Source: a virus. From it: a stretch of 25,968 nucleotides of DNA. Below the pieces are notes generated by a model. The model saw only the letters and a program-made list of their open reading frames with translations. It ran no database searches and was not told where the DNA came from. Positions 11,031 to 18,455 of the stretch are shown one piece after another. The translations under genes were made by a program, and so were the position numbers. The number at the start of each line of letters is the position of its first letter. Position 1 is the stretch's first letter. The stretch lies in the IMG/VR virus record IMGVR_UViG_3300043470_000337, positions 1 through 25,968 of that record; one strand, given 5' to 3'.

Positions 11031-11038
11031 TATATTTG
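11031..11038 (+). promoter_or_regulatory. promoter -7 element for the middle operon
   Basis: TATATTTG in an A-rich tract, 23 nt before the ATG at 11062. It is expected to drive the run of six genes up to the terminator at 12557. Confidence 0.65.
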
Positions 11039-11061
11039 TCAGATCAAGTTTATTATATGAG

Positions 11062-11361
11062 ATGACACTAGAACAGAAAAAGTTATGGCTGCTTGTTGCA
11101 GAAAAGACAGGGTCTAACTTAGAGGCTAGGATGGTGTATGATGAACTATTAAAAATATTAGACATGGAAAAAGATACGGTTATTGTTTCTATCACAGAAA
11201 CAGAAGGAGGCTTGGAGGTAAGAGTTAATGAGGGTGCTTATGGCAATCCACATATCATAGGTATCTTAGAGAAGATTAAGTTTACACTCTTGTCAGAAGA
11301 TCCTCCTATGGTAGAGAAGGTACCATCTTCTACTACCACTAACCAAAAGTATGATGCGTAA
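11062..11361 (+). CDS. hypothetical protein, first gene of the middle operon
   Basis: 99 residues. Helical N-terminus (MTLEQKKLWLLVAEKTGSNL, ARMVYDELLKILD), a beta-hairpin-like middle (TVIVSITETEGGLEVRVNEG), another helix (IIGILEKIKFTLLS) and a disordered tail. No family recognised. It follows the promoter at 11031 and leads a tightly spaced operon with the Acb2-like, GroES-like and DUF3310 genes. Confidence 0.7.
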   Translation: MTLEQKKLWLLVAEKTGSNLEARMVYDELLKILDMEKDTVIVSITETEGGLEVRVNEGAYGNPHIIGILEKIKFTLLSEDPPMVEKVPSSTTTNQKYDA

Positions 11362-11379
11362 ATTTTTAAAACCAACAAT

Positions 11380-11667
11380 ATGAGTGAAAAGAAACCGGTA
11401 TATGCTATACCAGATCAAGCTCCAGAAGTACTTGAGCACAAGATCATCCCATTTGGACATCAGTTAATGGGATTAGATCCAGATAACTTAGATGATACCA
11501 CAGTAACTAAAGTAAAGTTATTAGCAGCTGAGATGGCTGAGATCTTAAAGAAAGACTATGAGGTAGAAAGAGGTCCGTTAAAAAGTCTGCTCTTTGACCA
11601 TGCATTAGGTGAGATATTAAATGCATCCATGTCAGTAGTAAAAGTATTAACTCTAAAAAATAAATGA
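11380..11667 (+). CDS. hypothetical helical-hairpin protein, possibly Acb2-like
   Basis: 95 residues. After a 35-residue head it has two long helices: DTTVTKVKLLAAEMAEILKK and PLKSLLFDHALGEILNASMS (continuing VVKVLTLK), joined by a short polar turn. This reminds me of the Acb2/Tad1 helical-hairpin proteins (DUF7681), hexameric sponges that bind cyclic nucleotides and block CBASS or Thoeris-type defence. A two-helix hairpin alone is weak evidence, and no ligand-contacting residue can be checked by eye. Its stop overlaps the start of the GroES-like gene (ATGA). If the family is right, this is an anti-defence gene. Confidence 0.4.
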   Translation: MSEKKPVYAIPDQAPEVLEHKIIPFGHQLMGLDPDNLDDTTVTKVKLLAAEMAEILKKDYEVERGPLKSLLFDHALGEILNASMSVVKVLTLKNK

Positions 11668-11963
11668 ACATGAAACCATTTAAGTTATTAAGAGGCCGCA
11701 CTATTTTATTAAGTGTACCTGAAAGAAAAAAGTCAGCACTTGAGTTGTCTGCCAAGGATGAAGAGGCAATGATGCAAGAAGCTGCTAAACTATGGAGTAA
11801 ACTTACAGTTTATGCCATAGGAGATAAAGTAGAAGATGTTAAAGAAGGTGATGTTGTTTATGTAAGAACAGGAGCTCTAAATATGGAGCACATGGAGCGC
11901 ATAGAAATAGATGGAGCTATCAAGCTTGTTCTTAATGAAGGTGACGTAGTTATAGTATGGTAA
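11664..11963 (+). CDS. GroES-like co-chaperonin
   Basis: 99 residues, the usual GroES length. MNMKPFKLLRGRTILLSVPE matches the first strand of Cpn10. A stretch of about 25 polar residues (KKSALELSAKDEEAMMQEAA) replaces the mobile loop. VYAIGDKVEDVKEGDVVYVR fits the V-x-x-VG...VKxGDxV core, and IKLVLNEGDVVIVW matches the C-terminal strand (GroES ends ESDILAIVE). Phage co-chaperonins such as T4 gp31 replace host GroES so that host GroEL can fold large virion proteins. Here it would help fold capsid or fibre proteins. The divergent loop makes its chaperonin partner uncertain. ATGA overlap with the previous gene. Confidence 0.6.
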   Translation: MNMKPFKLLRGRTILLSVPERKKSALELSAKDEEAMMQEAAKLWSKLTVYAIGDKVEDVKEGDVVYVRTGALNMEHMERIEIDGAIKLVLNEGDVVIVW

Positions 11964-11966
11964 GTT

Positions 11967-12338
11967 ATGGCAACAAAAAATTATAATACATATACTCCAA
12001 GTCCAGGTGATAAATACTCTCCATATGCAGATATGGCAAAGGATGTTTATGGAAAGGATACTAGTATTACTACCAGTCCCTGCCCTACAGCAGAAGAAAT
12101 AGACTGGAGTAAAAGAGTTGTAAACTTAGATCAAGGACCAAGACCTAAATACTATGGTGGTGTAGATAATCCTTATGAAGTGTTTGAGGTGTTAGAGGCC
12201 TGGGGACTTGATAAAGACTTTTATCTAGGTAATGTAATTAAGTATGTTGCCAGAGCTGGTAAGAAAAATAAATCTACTGAAAAGGAGGATCTTCAAAAAG
12301 CTTTAGTATATTTACAAAAAAGAATTGACTCACTATGA
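11967..12338 (+). CDS. DUF3310 (SaV-like) protein
   Basis: 123 residues. The first 75 are polar and probably flexible. The C-terminal domain (about residues 62-123) reads YYGGVDNPYEVFEVLEAWGL, then DKDFYLGNVIKYVARAGKKN, then EDLQKALVYLQKRID. This is the characteristic order of DUF3310: YGG...YE.I..IEAW, G.A.KY..R.G.K, E.L.KA..YL...I. The family is common in phages and sometimes called a nucleotide-kinase-like protein, but its activity is not established. It is cotranscribed with the GroES-like gene. Its stop overlaps the next start (ATGA). Confidence 0.9.
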   Translation: MATKNYNTYTPSPGDKYSPYADMAKDVYGKDTSITTSPCPTAEEIDWSKRVVNLDQGPRPKYYGGVDNPYEVFEVLEAWGLDKDFYLGNVIKYVARAGKKNKSTEKEDLQKALVYLQKRIDSL

Positions 12339-12532
12339 TACTGAAAGGAATCCTGTTTATATTTGGTGTAATGGTCCTAGGCTTTTTATTCTTAGTAAAC
12401 AATGCTATGAGTAAGCCTTTATATAACAAAATACATAATGTCTGGGAAGAAGACCCAGAGGGAAAGAAATATGCTAATTTAACCTTGACAGTAATGCTCT
12501 TTATTGCATTCTTTATGGGCTTGATGTTTTAA
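12335..12532 (+). CDS. small two-helix membrane protein
   Basis: 65 residues: helix one about 2-24 (LKGILFIFGVMVLGFLFLVN), a polar 22-residue linker (MSKPLYNKIHNVWEEDPEGK), and helix two about 49-65 (LTLTVMLFIAFFMGLMF). It is a hairpin inner-membrane protein; the role is unknown. It is the last gene of the middle operon, with an ATGA overlap upstream and a terminator 25 nt downstream. It is not close to the lysis genes, so a holin role is less likely than for the pair at 18456-19002. Confidence 0.7.
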   Translation: MILKGILFIFGVMVLGFLFLVNNAMSKPLYNKIHNVWEEDPEGKKYANLTLTVMLFIAFFMGLMF

Positions 12533-12556
12533 CCTACATGCTCTCCAAACAAAAAG

Positions 12557-12587
12557 ATCCTTAGTTTTTTAGCTAAGGATTTTTTTA
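12557..12587 (+). terminator. Rho-independent terminator of the middle operon
   Basis: A perfect 8-bp stem ATCCTTAG/CTAAGGAT (12557-12564, 12573-12580), an 8-nt loop, then seven T. Confidence 0.9.
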
Positions 12588-12596
12588 TATCAAATA

Positions 12597-12612
12597 TTTT
12601 TTGTATATTATA
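12597..12612 (+). promoter_or_regulatory. possible late promoter, copy 1
   Basis: TTTTTTGTATATTATA, identical over 16 nt to 18415-18430. It lies between the terminator of the middle operon and the first virion gene, 22 nt before the ATG. The sequence is low in complexity, so identity alone is only moderate support; the two matching positions add weight. Confidence 0.5.
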
Positions 12613-12634
12613 GTATATTATAAATGTAATTACA

Positions 12635-13282
12635 ATGCCTACTCCATTATTCCCATATACCTGGCAATATAATAATCAATCTATTGAAGTATTGGCAAGC
12701 AATGTGAATTTGCTTTTGCCAGCATGTAATGACTCAAACAAGTATAGTACAGAAGTTACTTCTTCTCAAATACCTTATGTTATTAAACCCAGCATGCTCA
12801 GTACATGTCTGAAGGTTGAAGATTTACATAGCATAGATCCTAATTTACCTATTGAAAATTTATCAGGATGGAAAGTTGGAGGGTCTGTGGTTTTACAATC
12901 AGCCGGAAGTTATGCAGTTCCGTTAGGAACAATACTTGTAGAAAATGGATTTGGTTTATCAAACTTTGGAATTTATCCATGGAAAACTTCTGGTGTTGCA
13001 TATGCAGATGTACCAGGAATATCATTAAAACAAAAAGTAGAACCTCTTGGATTATTTAATACTGTAACTGATCTAAGTACCCTAAGTGGATTAAACTATG
13101 CTCAGATTACATTTGAACATACATATAATGTTGTGGGTAATAATGTAGAAGTTATACTTGAACTGAAGGTAGATCCTTGTCCACTTACAGTTCTACCTGC
13201 AACAACTATTGAGGTAAATGTCTCATTTGAAATTGAATACTTAATCAATAATACATGTACCGTATCATACACTGGTGTATAA
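12635..13282 (+). CDS. putative virion protein, first of the fibre operon
   Basis: 215 residues. It is Asn/Thr/Val-rich with alternating beta strands and no charged clusters (SNVNLLLPACNDSNKYSTEV, GWKVGGSVVLQSAGSYAVPL, NVVGNNVEVILELKVDPCPL). Composition and place suggest a virion appendage or fibre protein rather than an enzyme. Its four Cys could form disulfides after release. No family recognised. It starts the long plus-strand structural operon, behind the late-promoter-like element. Confidence 0.7.
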   Translation: MPTPLFPYTWQYNNQSIEVLASNVNLLLPACNDSNKYSTEVTSSQIPYVIKPSMLSTCLKVEDLHSIDPNLPIENLSGWKVGGSVVLQSAGSYAVPLGTILVENGFGLSNFGIYPWKTSGVAYADVPGISLKQKVEPLGLFNTVTDLSTLSGLNYAQITFEHTYNVVGNNVEVILELKVDPCPLTVLPATTIEVNVSFEIEYLINNTCTVSYTGV

Positions 13283-13311
13283 TATATAATTAATAACTAA
13301 ATAAATAAATC

Positions 13312-14937
13312 ATGGATATCTTAAATTTTATTTCTTGGATAAGAGGACGCAGACAAGTAACATCTGTAGATCCTGCTAAAACAGTATTACCAGTAGGACT
13401 TAAAGATCCTAGAAGAGATGACGCTTATCTGGCAGGAGCAATTACTGTACAGGACTTTATAGGTCAAATAACACCAGGCGCAACCGGTCCAACTGGACCA
13501 CAAGGACCTCAGGGGCCTCAGGGAATTGCCGGACCTCAAGGAAATCAGGGAGCTACTGGACCAGCTGGTATACAAGGACCTTCTGGAGTACAAGGTATTC
13601 AAGGAAATCCAGGACCTGTGGGACCTGCCGGTTTAGTATGGGAAGGTACATGGGTATCCGGTACATCTTATTCAATAAATGATTCAGTTGGTTATAATGG
13701 TGCTTCATGGTACTGTATTGCTCCAACATCAGGAACAACTCCTCCAAACTTAGCTACTGCAAACTGGGCATTGTTAGCATCTCAAGGTGCACAAGGTCCT
13801 CAAGGTATTCAGGGAGCACAAGGTATACAAGGTGCTGTTGGACCTCAAGGTATACAAGGACCAATTGGTTTAACTGGAGCTACCGGTGCTCAAGGGCCTC
13901 TTGGACCAGTGGGACCAACAGGTCCTCAAGGAATACAAGGTGTGCCTGGACCAGTAGGACCTGCTGGATTGAATTGGCAAGGTGCGTGGGTTTCTGGAAA
14001 TTCATATAATGTAGATGATGCAGTTGGTTATGCAGGTGCATCTTACTTTTGTATAACAGCAACATCAGGAACTACTAGTCCAGATATTGATCCATTAAAT
14101 TGGGCTTTATTGGCATCACAAGGTGCCGTAGGACCTGCAGGTGCAAATGGTGCTACAGGTGCAACAGGAGCACAGGGTGCACAAGGACCACAAGGAGTTC
14201 CGGGACCAGTTGGTCCAGCAGGATTAAACTGGAGTGGCGCATGGTCTAATGCTGGTACATATGCTGAGAATGATGCTGTATCTTTTGCAGGTGAATCATT
14301 CTTTTGTTATAATCCATCTGGTGTAGGTCCATCTGTTACAGATCCATCTGTTGATACTGCAAATTGGGCACTACTTGCTGCACAGGGTGCTACTGGTCCT
14401 CAGGGTCCTCAAGGGATTCAAGGAATTCCTGGTCCGGCTGGTCCTGTACCACCTGATTATGTTAAAACTATATTTAACCATCCTGATTTTGGAGCTGGAG
14501 TTACTGGAACTACTGTTCCTGTTATTTCAGTATTTAAGGATATAAGTGGTATGTTAGCAACAGATTCAATTCTTGAAATATCTTGGGGTTGTTATAGAAC
14601 TACTGCACTAGGAAATGTTCAATCTCAAGTATATTTATCAGATACATCAGATTTTTCAGGTACTTTTGTAAAAATAGCAACAGGTGCAAATCAACCTGCA
14701 GCAGCAAATGCCTATTTAAGAAATTTTAGAGATGTTAAAAAAATAGATACTGTATTTACAATGTTTAATGGATTAACACAATCTGCAAGTGATTTAAGTA
14801 ATACAGGTAATACTATACAAAATTCAACTGTAGACCTAGGTCAGCTTTACATTTTATTTGCTATTCAATTAAGTAATGCTGCTGATGAAGCATTTATAGA
14901 CAGAGTTCGTATAACTGAACATGCTGCATATATATAA
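13312..14937 (+). CDS. collagen-like tail fibre with three carbohydrate-binding-like modules
   Basis: 541 residues. Residues 1-55 (MDILNFISWIRGRRQVTSVD...) form a head shared with the next gene, probably the virion anchor. Gly-X-Y collagen-like stalks occupy about residues 56-107, 158-219, 271-304 and 360-378. Between them sit three related modules of about 47-50 residues (110-156, 222-268, 307-356), each W.G.W...G.Y...D.V.Y.G.S..C...........NWALLA, resembling chitin-binding type 3 / CBM5-12 folds. Residues 380-541 form a unique beta-rich tip ending ITEHAAYI, likely the receptor- or trimer-forming end. Such fibres bind host surface polysaccharide. The repeat layout makes it prone to recombination. 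Confidence 0.88.
   Translation: MDILNFISWIRGRRQVTSVDPAKTVLPVGLKDPRRDDAYLAGAITVQDFIGQITPGATGPTGPQGPQGPQGIAGPQGNQGATGPAGIQGPSGVQGIQGNPGPVGPAGLVWEGTWVSGTSYSINDSVGYNGASWYCIAPTSGTTPPNLATANWALLASQGAQGPQGIQGAQGIQGAVGPQGIQGPIGLTGATGAQGPLGPVGPTGPQGIQGVPGPVGPAGLNWQGAWVSGNSYNVDDAVGYAGASYFCITATSGTTSPDIDPLNWALLASQGAVGPAGANGATGATGAQGAQGPQGVPGPVGPAGLNWSGAWSNAGTYAENDAVSFAGESFFCYNPSGVGPSVTDPSVDTANWALLAAQGATGPQGPQGIQGIPGPAGPVPPDYVKTIFNHPDFGAGVTGTTVPVISVFKDISGMLATDSILEISWGCYRTTALGNVQSQVYLSDTSDFSGTFVKIATGANQPAAANAYLRNFRDVKKIDTVFTMFNGLTQSASDLSNTGNTIQNSTVDLGQLYILFAIQLSNAADEAFIDRVRITEHAAYI
13639..14379 (+). repeat. three diverged carbohydrate-binding-like modules
   Basis: Three in-frame repeats, 13639-13779, 13975-14115 and 14230-14379, share the W...W...Y...D.V...G.S..C...NWALLA skeleton and are each followed by a collagen-like stretch. 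Copies 1 and 2 are closest. Copy 3 has lost part of the WVSG start and has a longer loop. Confidence 0.85.
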
Positions 14938-14961
14938 TTAATAATATTTTAAATTTATACC

Positions 14962-15765
14962 ATGGATATTTTAAACTGGCTATATTTAAAAACAGCAGGT
15001 CTGATTAAAACTAAAGCTGTAGATCCTAACACAGACCTAGTAGCATTAGGTGCTAATGTAGGGTTTAATAGAAGAGATGATCAGTATCAGACTTATGCTA
15101 TGCCTCTTAAAGATGCAGTGCAGGCGGGTAATATAGGTAATACTGGATACTATACTATTGATTTAAACTCGGTATTAGTACCTGTAGTAGATGTAACTAC
15201 TTCAAGAGGGGTTATTGAAATCATTATGGCAACACCTGAAGTTGATCCACAACCAGCATTTGCTACTGCCGTTCCGCTTAGTATTAATAATGCAGAAATG
15301 GATTTTACAAATCCAGATAATGTATATATGCAGTTTTCTGTATACTACAGTCCTGCAATATCTGATTCTTTTATTCCTTATGTTATTGCAACAGGCTTTG
15401 CACCAACAGGAGCGGATTATGCTATCTTTAATGCAAATCCAACTTTGACTGGTGCAATAACTTCTTTTACACCAGGTACAGGAACAACAATCTTAGCAGA
15501 GGCTGGACAAACCTATTCAAATGTTGGGGTATCAGTTGGTAATGCTACATTTACAGTAACACGTGATGGAGCTGGAGTAATTAATTCAGTTGTTCTAGTG
15601 AATAGTGGAACAGGTTATGTAAATGGAGACACTTTTGTTATTGATGGTGCAAACATAGGTGGTGCTAGTGGTGTAGATGATTTATCTATTACAGTGGATA
15701 ACACTACTTATGCTAATCAATTTGGGGGCCGTTTCTACTTATATTATGAACTTTATAATTTCTAA
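14962..15765 (+). CDS. fibre or adhesin protein sharing the MDILN anchor
   Basis: 267 residues. The N-terminus (MDILNWLYLKTAGLIKTKAV...RRDD.Y..YAMPLKDAV) aligns with that of the collagen-like fibre: MDILN, VDP, L.LG/LK, RRDD, Y, and a following D.x.QA/I helix. Both probably attach to the same virion site. The middle is beta-rich. Residues of about 175-245 (VGNATFTVTRDGAGVINSVV, SGTGYVNGDTFVIDGANIGG, DDLSITVD) match a beta-solenoid-like module known from many phage tail fibres (NGGSGYxxGDTLTI pattern). The end, GRFYLYYELYNF, is aromatic. It likely makes part of the host-contact apparatus. Confidence 0.75.
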   Translation: MDILNWLYLKTAGLIKTKAVDPNTDLVALGANVGFNRRDDQYQTYAMPLKDAVQAGNIGNTGYYTIDLNSVLVPVVDVTTSRGVIEIIMATPEVDPQPAFATAVPLSINNAEMDFTNPDNVYMQFSVYYSPAISDSFIPYVIATGFAPTGADYAIFNANPTLTGAITSFTPGTGTTILAEAGQTYSNVGVSVGNATFTVTRDGAGVINSVVLVNSGTGYVNGDTFVIDGANIGGASGVDDLSITVDNTTYANQFGGRFYLYYELYNF

Positions 15766-15828
15766 TTACTGTAGATATACTAAACTTCATATCATATACA
15801 GGAATAAAAATTTATTAAAATTATAACT

Positions 15829-16284
15829 ATGTCAATAGGAAATTTAAAAGACACCGGAAACCAAGGTAACAACTTACCATTTCAGTGGAAAGTTCTACAA
15901 GGACTTCAGAGTATAATTAGTTCAACATTTAATGTTGCTATTAAAGCTCCATTAGGTCAACAAAATAATGATAAATCAGTTTCTACTGTATTATCTAATG
16001 AACAAGCAAATGTTTTAATATCTGCACAATTTAGAAAATATACTAATACAGATGGTGATCTTAGCGGTTTCCCAATAGTGTTATCTGTTTCTTTTGCTAG
16101 TGTGGGGACTGGTAATGCTAGAGTTTCTACAGATGGTGGATTAAATTACACTGATCTTGCCCCAGGTGAAACATTAAACTTGGATGCTGGTGGAGTTATG
16201 AACTATTATGATGGTAGTAAATTCTATTTTGATACCACTACTAATGTAGGTTCTTCTTTAATAGTTGCTCATAATTATTTATAA
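15829..16284 (+). CDS. structural protein of a Bacteroidota-phage type
   Basis: 151 residues starting MSIGNLKDTGNQGNNLPFQW. The N-terminal signature (MSIGNLKD.GN.GNN.P.Q.KVLQGL) is one I associate with small proteins beside fibre genes in Bacteroidota phages. The C-terminal half is beta-rich (GNARVSTDGGLNYTDLAPGE, LDAGGVMNYYDGSKFYFD). Function unknown; probably an appendage component. Its TAATGGG junction with the next gene (1-nt overlap) suggests the two are made together. Confidence 0.75.
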   Translation: MSIGNLKDTGNQGNNLPFQWKVLQGLQSIISSTFNVAIKAPLGQQNNDKSVSTVLSNEQANVLISAQFRKYTNTDGDLSGFPIVLSVSFASVGTGNARVSTDGGLNYTDLAPGETLNLDAGGVMNYYDGSKFYFDTTTNVGSSLIVAHNYL

Positions 16285-17528
16285 TGGGTATAGTTATAAA
16301 TACTTCTGGATCTAACCAATCATTATTGGCTAATGATCCAATGTTGGCTGATGCATTTGGTAGAATAAGAGTAGCACAGCCATTAACATTATTTGATTCT
16401 TCTCATAGATACAGAGATAATGGATTATGGAATACATTAGCAACACTTGGCGGAACTGCTGTATTTAGTACAAATGAAGGATTAGTAAACTTAAATGTAA
16501 CTAGTACAGGAGGATCTCAAGTAGTAAGAGAGACTGCAAAAGTATTTTCTTATCAACCAGGTAAGTCATTATTAGTACTTAATACATTTGTAATGGCTCC
16601 TGCCCAAACAGGATTAAGACAAAGAGTTGGGTACTATGGAACAGATAATGGTATATACATTCAGTTAAGAGATGATATTTTAAGTTTTGTAGAAAGAAGT
16701 GCGGTTACAGGTTTAGTAACTGAAAGTATTGTGCCTCAAGCTGTTTGGAATGTGGATACACTAGATGGCAATGGACCTTCAGGAGTAACTTTAGATATAA
16801 CTAAAGCTCAAATCATGTTTATGGACATTGAGTGGTTAGGTGAAGGAACTGTAAGAATAGGATTTGTAATAGATGGAGTATTCATACTTTGCCATAGATT
16901 TAATCATGCTAACTTAATTGCATCTACTTATATTACTACAGCTTCATTACCATTAAGATATGAGATAACTAATGAAGGAACAGCAACTGCAGCTACATTA
17001 AAGCAAGTATGTTCTACTGTGATATCTGAAGGTGGTTATGAATTAAGAGGAGCACAACAAGCTATTGGAACTCCAATACTTACTCCAGTAACATTTGCTG
17101 CGGCAGGAACATTTTATCCTATTGTAGGTGTAAGACTTGTACCAACTAAATTAGATGCTATTGTAATACTTACTGCTGTATCTATATTAGGATTAGGTAA
17201 TGGTAAAAACTATGCTTGGAGAGTTGTTCAATCTGCAACTATAACTGGTGGTTTATGGACTCCTATAGGACCTGATTCTGCTGTTGAATATAACTTAACA
17301 GGTGCATCTGCTTCTGGAGGTAGGGTATTAGCACAAGGATATATAAACTCATCTAATCAGGGTTCTCCAAGTATGGATATACTAAAAGAAGCATTATTTG
17401 CATCTCAACTAGAAAGAAATACTTTTACTGGAGTAGCATATGAATTGGTTATTGAAATGGCTATTGATGCTACAGGAGGTACATTAGGAGCTTATGCTTC
17501 AGTAGATTGGGAAGAAATAAGTAGATAA
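16284..17528 (+). CDS. phage structural protein with DAFGR(I/L)RV head
   Basis: 414 residues. LADAFGRIRVAQPLTLFDSS near residues 21-40, QPGKSLLVLNTFVM near 91-104, RQRVGYYG and GFVIDGVFILCHRFNHAN are hallmarks of a widespread family in phages of Bacteroidota and marine bacteria. It is annotated variously as a structural, fibre or head-decoration-like protein and its fold is beta-rich. The C-terminal 90 residues (ASASGGRVLAQGYINSSNQG...) are more variable. It is coupled upstream to the 151-aa protein (1-nt overlap) and is 1 nt from the next gene. No enzymatic motif. Confidence 0.75.
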   Translation: MGIVINTSGSNQSLLANDPMLADAFGRIRVAQPLTLFDSSHRYRDNGLWNTLATLGGTAVFSTNEGLVNLNVTSTGGSQVVRETAKVFSYQPGKSLLVLNTFVMAPAQTGLRQRVGYYGTDNGIYIQLRDDILSFVERSAVTGLVTESIVPQAVWNVDTLDGNGPSGVTLDITKAQIMFMDIEWLGEGTVRIGFVIDGVFILCHRFNHANLIASTYITTASLPLRYEITNEGTATAATLKQVCSTVISEGGYELRGAQQAIGTPILTPVTFAAAGTFYPIVGVRLVPTKLDAIVILTAVSILGLGNGKNYAWRVVQSATITGGLWTPIGPDSAVEYNLTGASASGGRVLAQGYINSSNQGSPSMDILKEALFASQLERNTFTGVAYELVIEMAIDATGGTLGAYASVDWEEISR

Positions 17529-17529
17529 T

Positions 17530-18138
17530 ATGAGTACAAGAATAGACATAAAACCAGTATCTGATCCTCCTGTTGGAGCTACTTTAATGAAAACAGGACA
17601 AACAATAAGTTATAGAACAGGTGATGATGGAGATCTTGAGGCTGGGCGTGCAACATCATTCACAGTATTAGCAAGTAATAATCCATTTGGTAATACAAAC
17701 AGATTTACTGATGAGCTTGGTGGCCAGACATACACAAACAACATTGTGATTGATTGGAGTACTTATGATGGTGCAACTGTATTGGGTATTTCAAGAGCAG
17801 CAATTGCAACAGGTAATACTTGGAATCAGGCTATTGATAATTCACTTGCTTTTTCAGTTGGAACTTTCACAAGTGGTTGGAGATTGCCAAACATTAGAGA
17901 GATATTTAATTTTGCTAATTATGTTAATGACCAAAACAACTTGTTAAATTATTCTCCTTTGAATTTATCTTCATCGGGTAGAGTTTATTGGAGTTCAACA
18001 ACTATAATAGGGACAACAACATTTGCATATGCTTTTAATAATATAGGTTTGACAACACAACAAGCTAAAACATCATCAGTAGCTTTTACTTATTTTCCAG
18101 TAAGAACTTTCACCGTAACAGGAACAACATTATCATAA
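17530..18138 (+). CDS. DUF1566 (Lcl C-terminal, C-type-lectin-like) virion protein
   Basis: 202 residues. A short head (MSTRIDIKPVSDPPVGATLM) is followed by a DUF1566/Lcl-type domain at about residues 60-200: NNIVIDWSTYDG, a Trp-containing helix, SGWRLPNIREIFNFANY (the W-R-L-P-x-x-x-E hallmark), GRVYWSSTT, AYAFN, and YFPVRTF. The fold is C-type-lectin-like and common in adhesins. Likely role is receptor or glycan binding at the tip of an appendage. No retroelement or template repeat of a diversity-generating system is visible in the window. Tightly spaced within the fibre operon. Confidence 0.8.
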   Translation: MSTRIDIKPVSDPPVGATLMKTGQTISYRTGDDGDLEAGRATSFTVLASNNPFGNTNRFTDELGGQTYTNNIVIDWSTYDGATVLGISRAAIATGNTWNQAIDNSLAFSVGTFTSGWRLPNIREIFNFANYVNDQNNLLNYSPLNLSSSGRVYWSSTTIIGTTTFAYAFNNIGLTTQQAKTSSVAFTYFPVRTFTVTGTTLS

Positions 18139-18141
18139 ATT

Positions 18142-18375
18142 ATGGCAACTTATAAATTCCCTCAATTCAACGTAGAGATAATTGATCCTACAGTAACAGT
18201 AACAACTGTATTAGATAACATTATAGATAAAGTATGTAGTACTGATGTATTATTAACCACACCATCTACTGTATTTGGTGTAACCTTTTCTGGTTATACT
18301 TATACTGAAGATTGGAATGATCAAGATATCATTGACTGGGTTAACAATGTACAGTTACCTCAATATGAAGTTTAA
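18142..18375 (+). CDS. small conserved-looking virion-associated protein
   Basis: 77 residues beginning MATYKFPQFNVEIIDPTVTV. The pattern of a short N-terminal strand, helix DNIIDKVCSTDVLL, TTPSTVFGVTFSGYTYTEDW, and a final acidic helix DQDIIDWVNNV recurs, as I recall, next to fibre genes in Bacteroidota phages. Function unknown; its position as last gene of the fibre operon suggests an appendage component or fibre assembly factor. The following terminator starts 2 nt after the stop. Confidence 0.7.
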   Translation: MATYKFPQFNVEIIDPTVTVTTVLDNIIDKVCSTDVLLTTPSTVFGVTFSGYTYTEDWNDQDIIDWVNNVQLPQYEV

Positions 18376-18376
18376 C

Positions 18377-18396
18377 TAAGTATTTTTACTTATTTT
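18377..18396 (+). terminator. Rho-independent terminator of the fibre operon
   Basis: A perfect but A/T-rich 6-bp stem TAAGTA/TACTTA (18377-18382, 18387-18392), a TTTT loop, then TTTT. Weak stem; probably partial. Confidence 0.5.
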
Positions 18397-18414
18397 GCTT
18401 GGTCAGTTTAATAA

Positions 18415-18430
18415 TTTTTTGTATATTATA
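18415..18430 (+). promoter_or_regulatory. possible late promoter, copy 2
   Basis: TTTTTTGTATATTATA, identical to 12597-12612, located 25 nt before the lysis cassette. Confidence 0.5.
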
Positions 18431-18455
18431 AATATATATTTATAACATAACAACA

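Noticed and set aside
13387-14065. Minus-strand and alternative-frame ORFs within the collagen-like fibre gene
   Set aside because: They are frames opened by the repetitive Gly-X-Y codons and have Ser/Arg- or Leu-rich low-complexity translations; the fibre frame explains the sequence.
17530-18138. Diversity-generating retroelement target
   Set aside because: The C-type-lectin-like domain is of a kind such systems use, but no reverse transcriptase or template repeat is present in the window.
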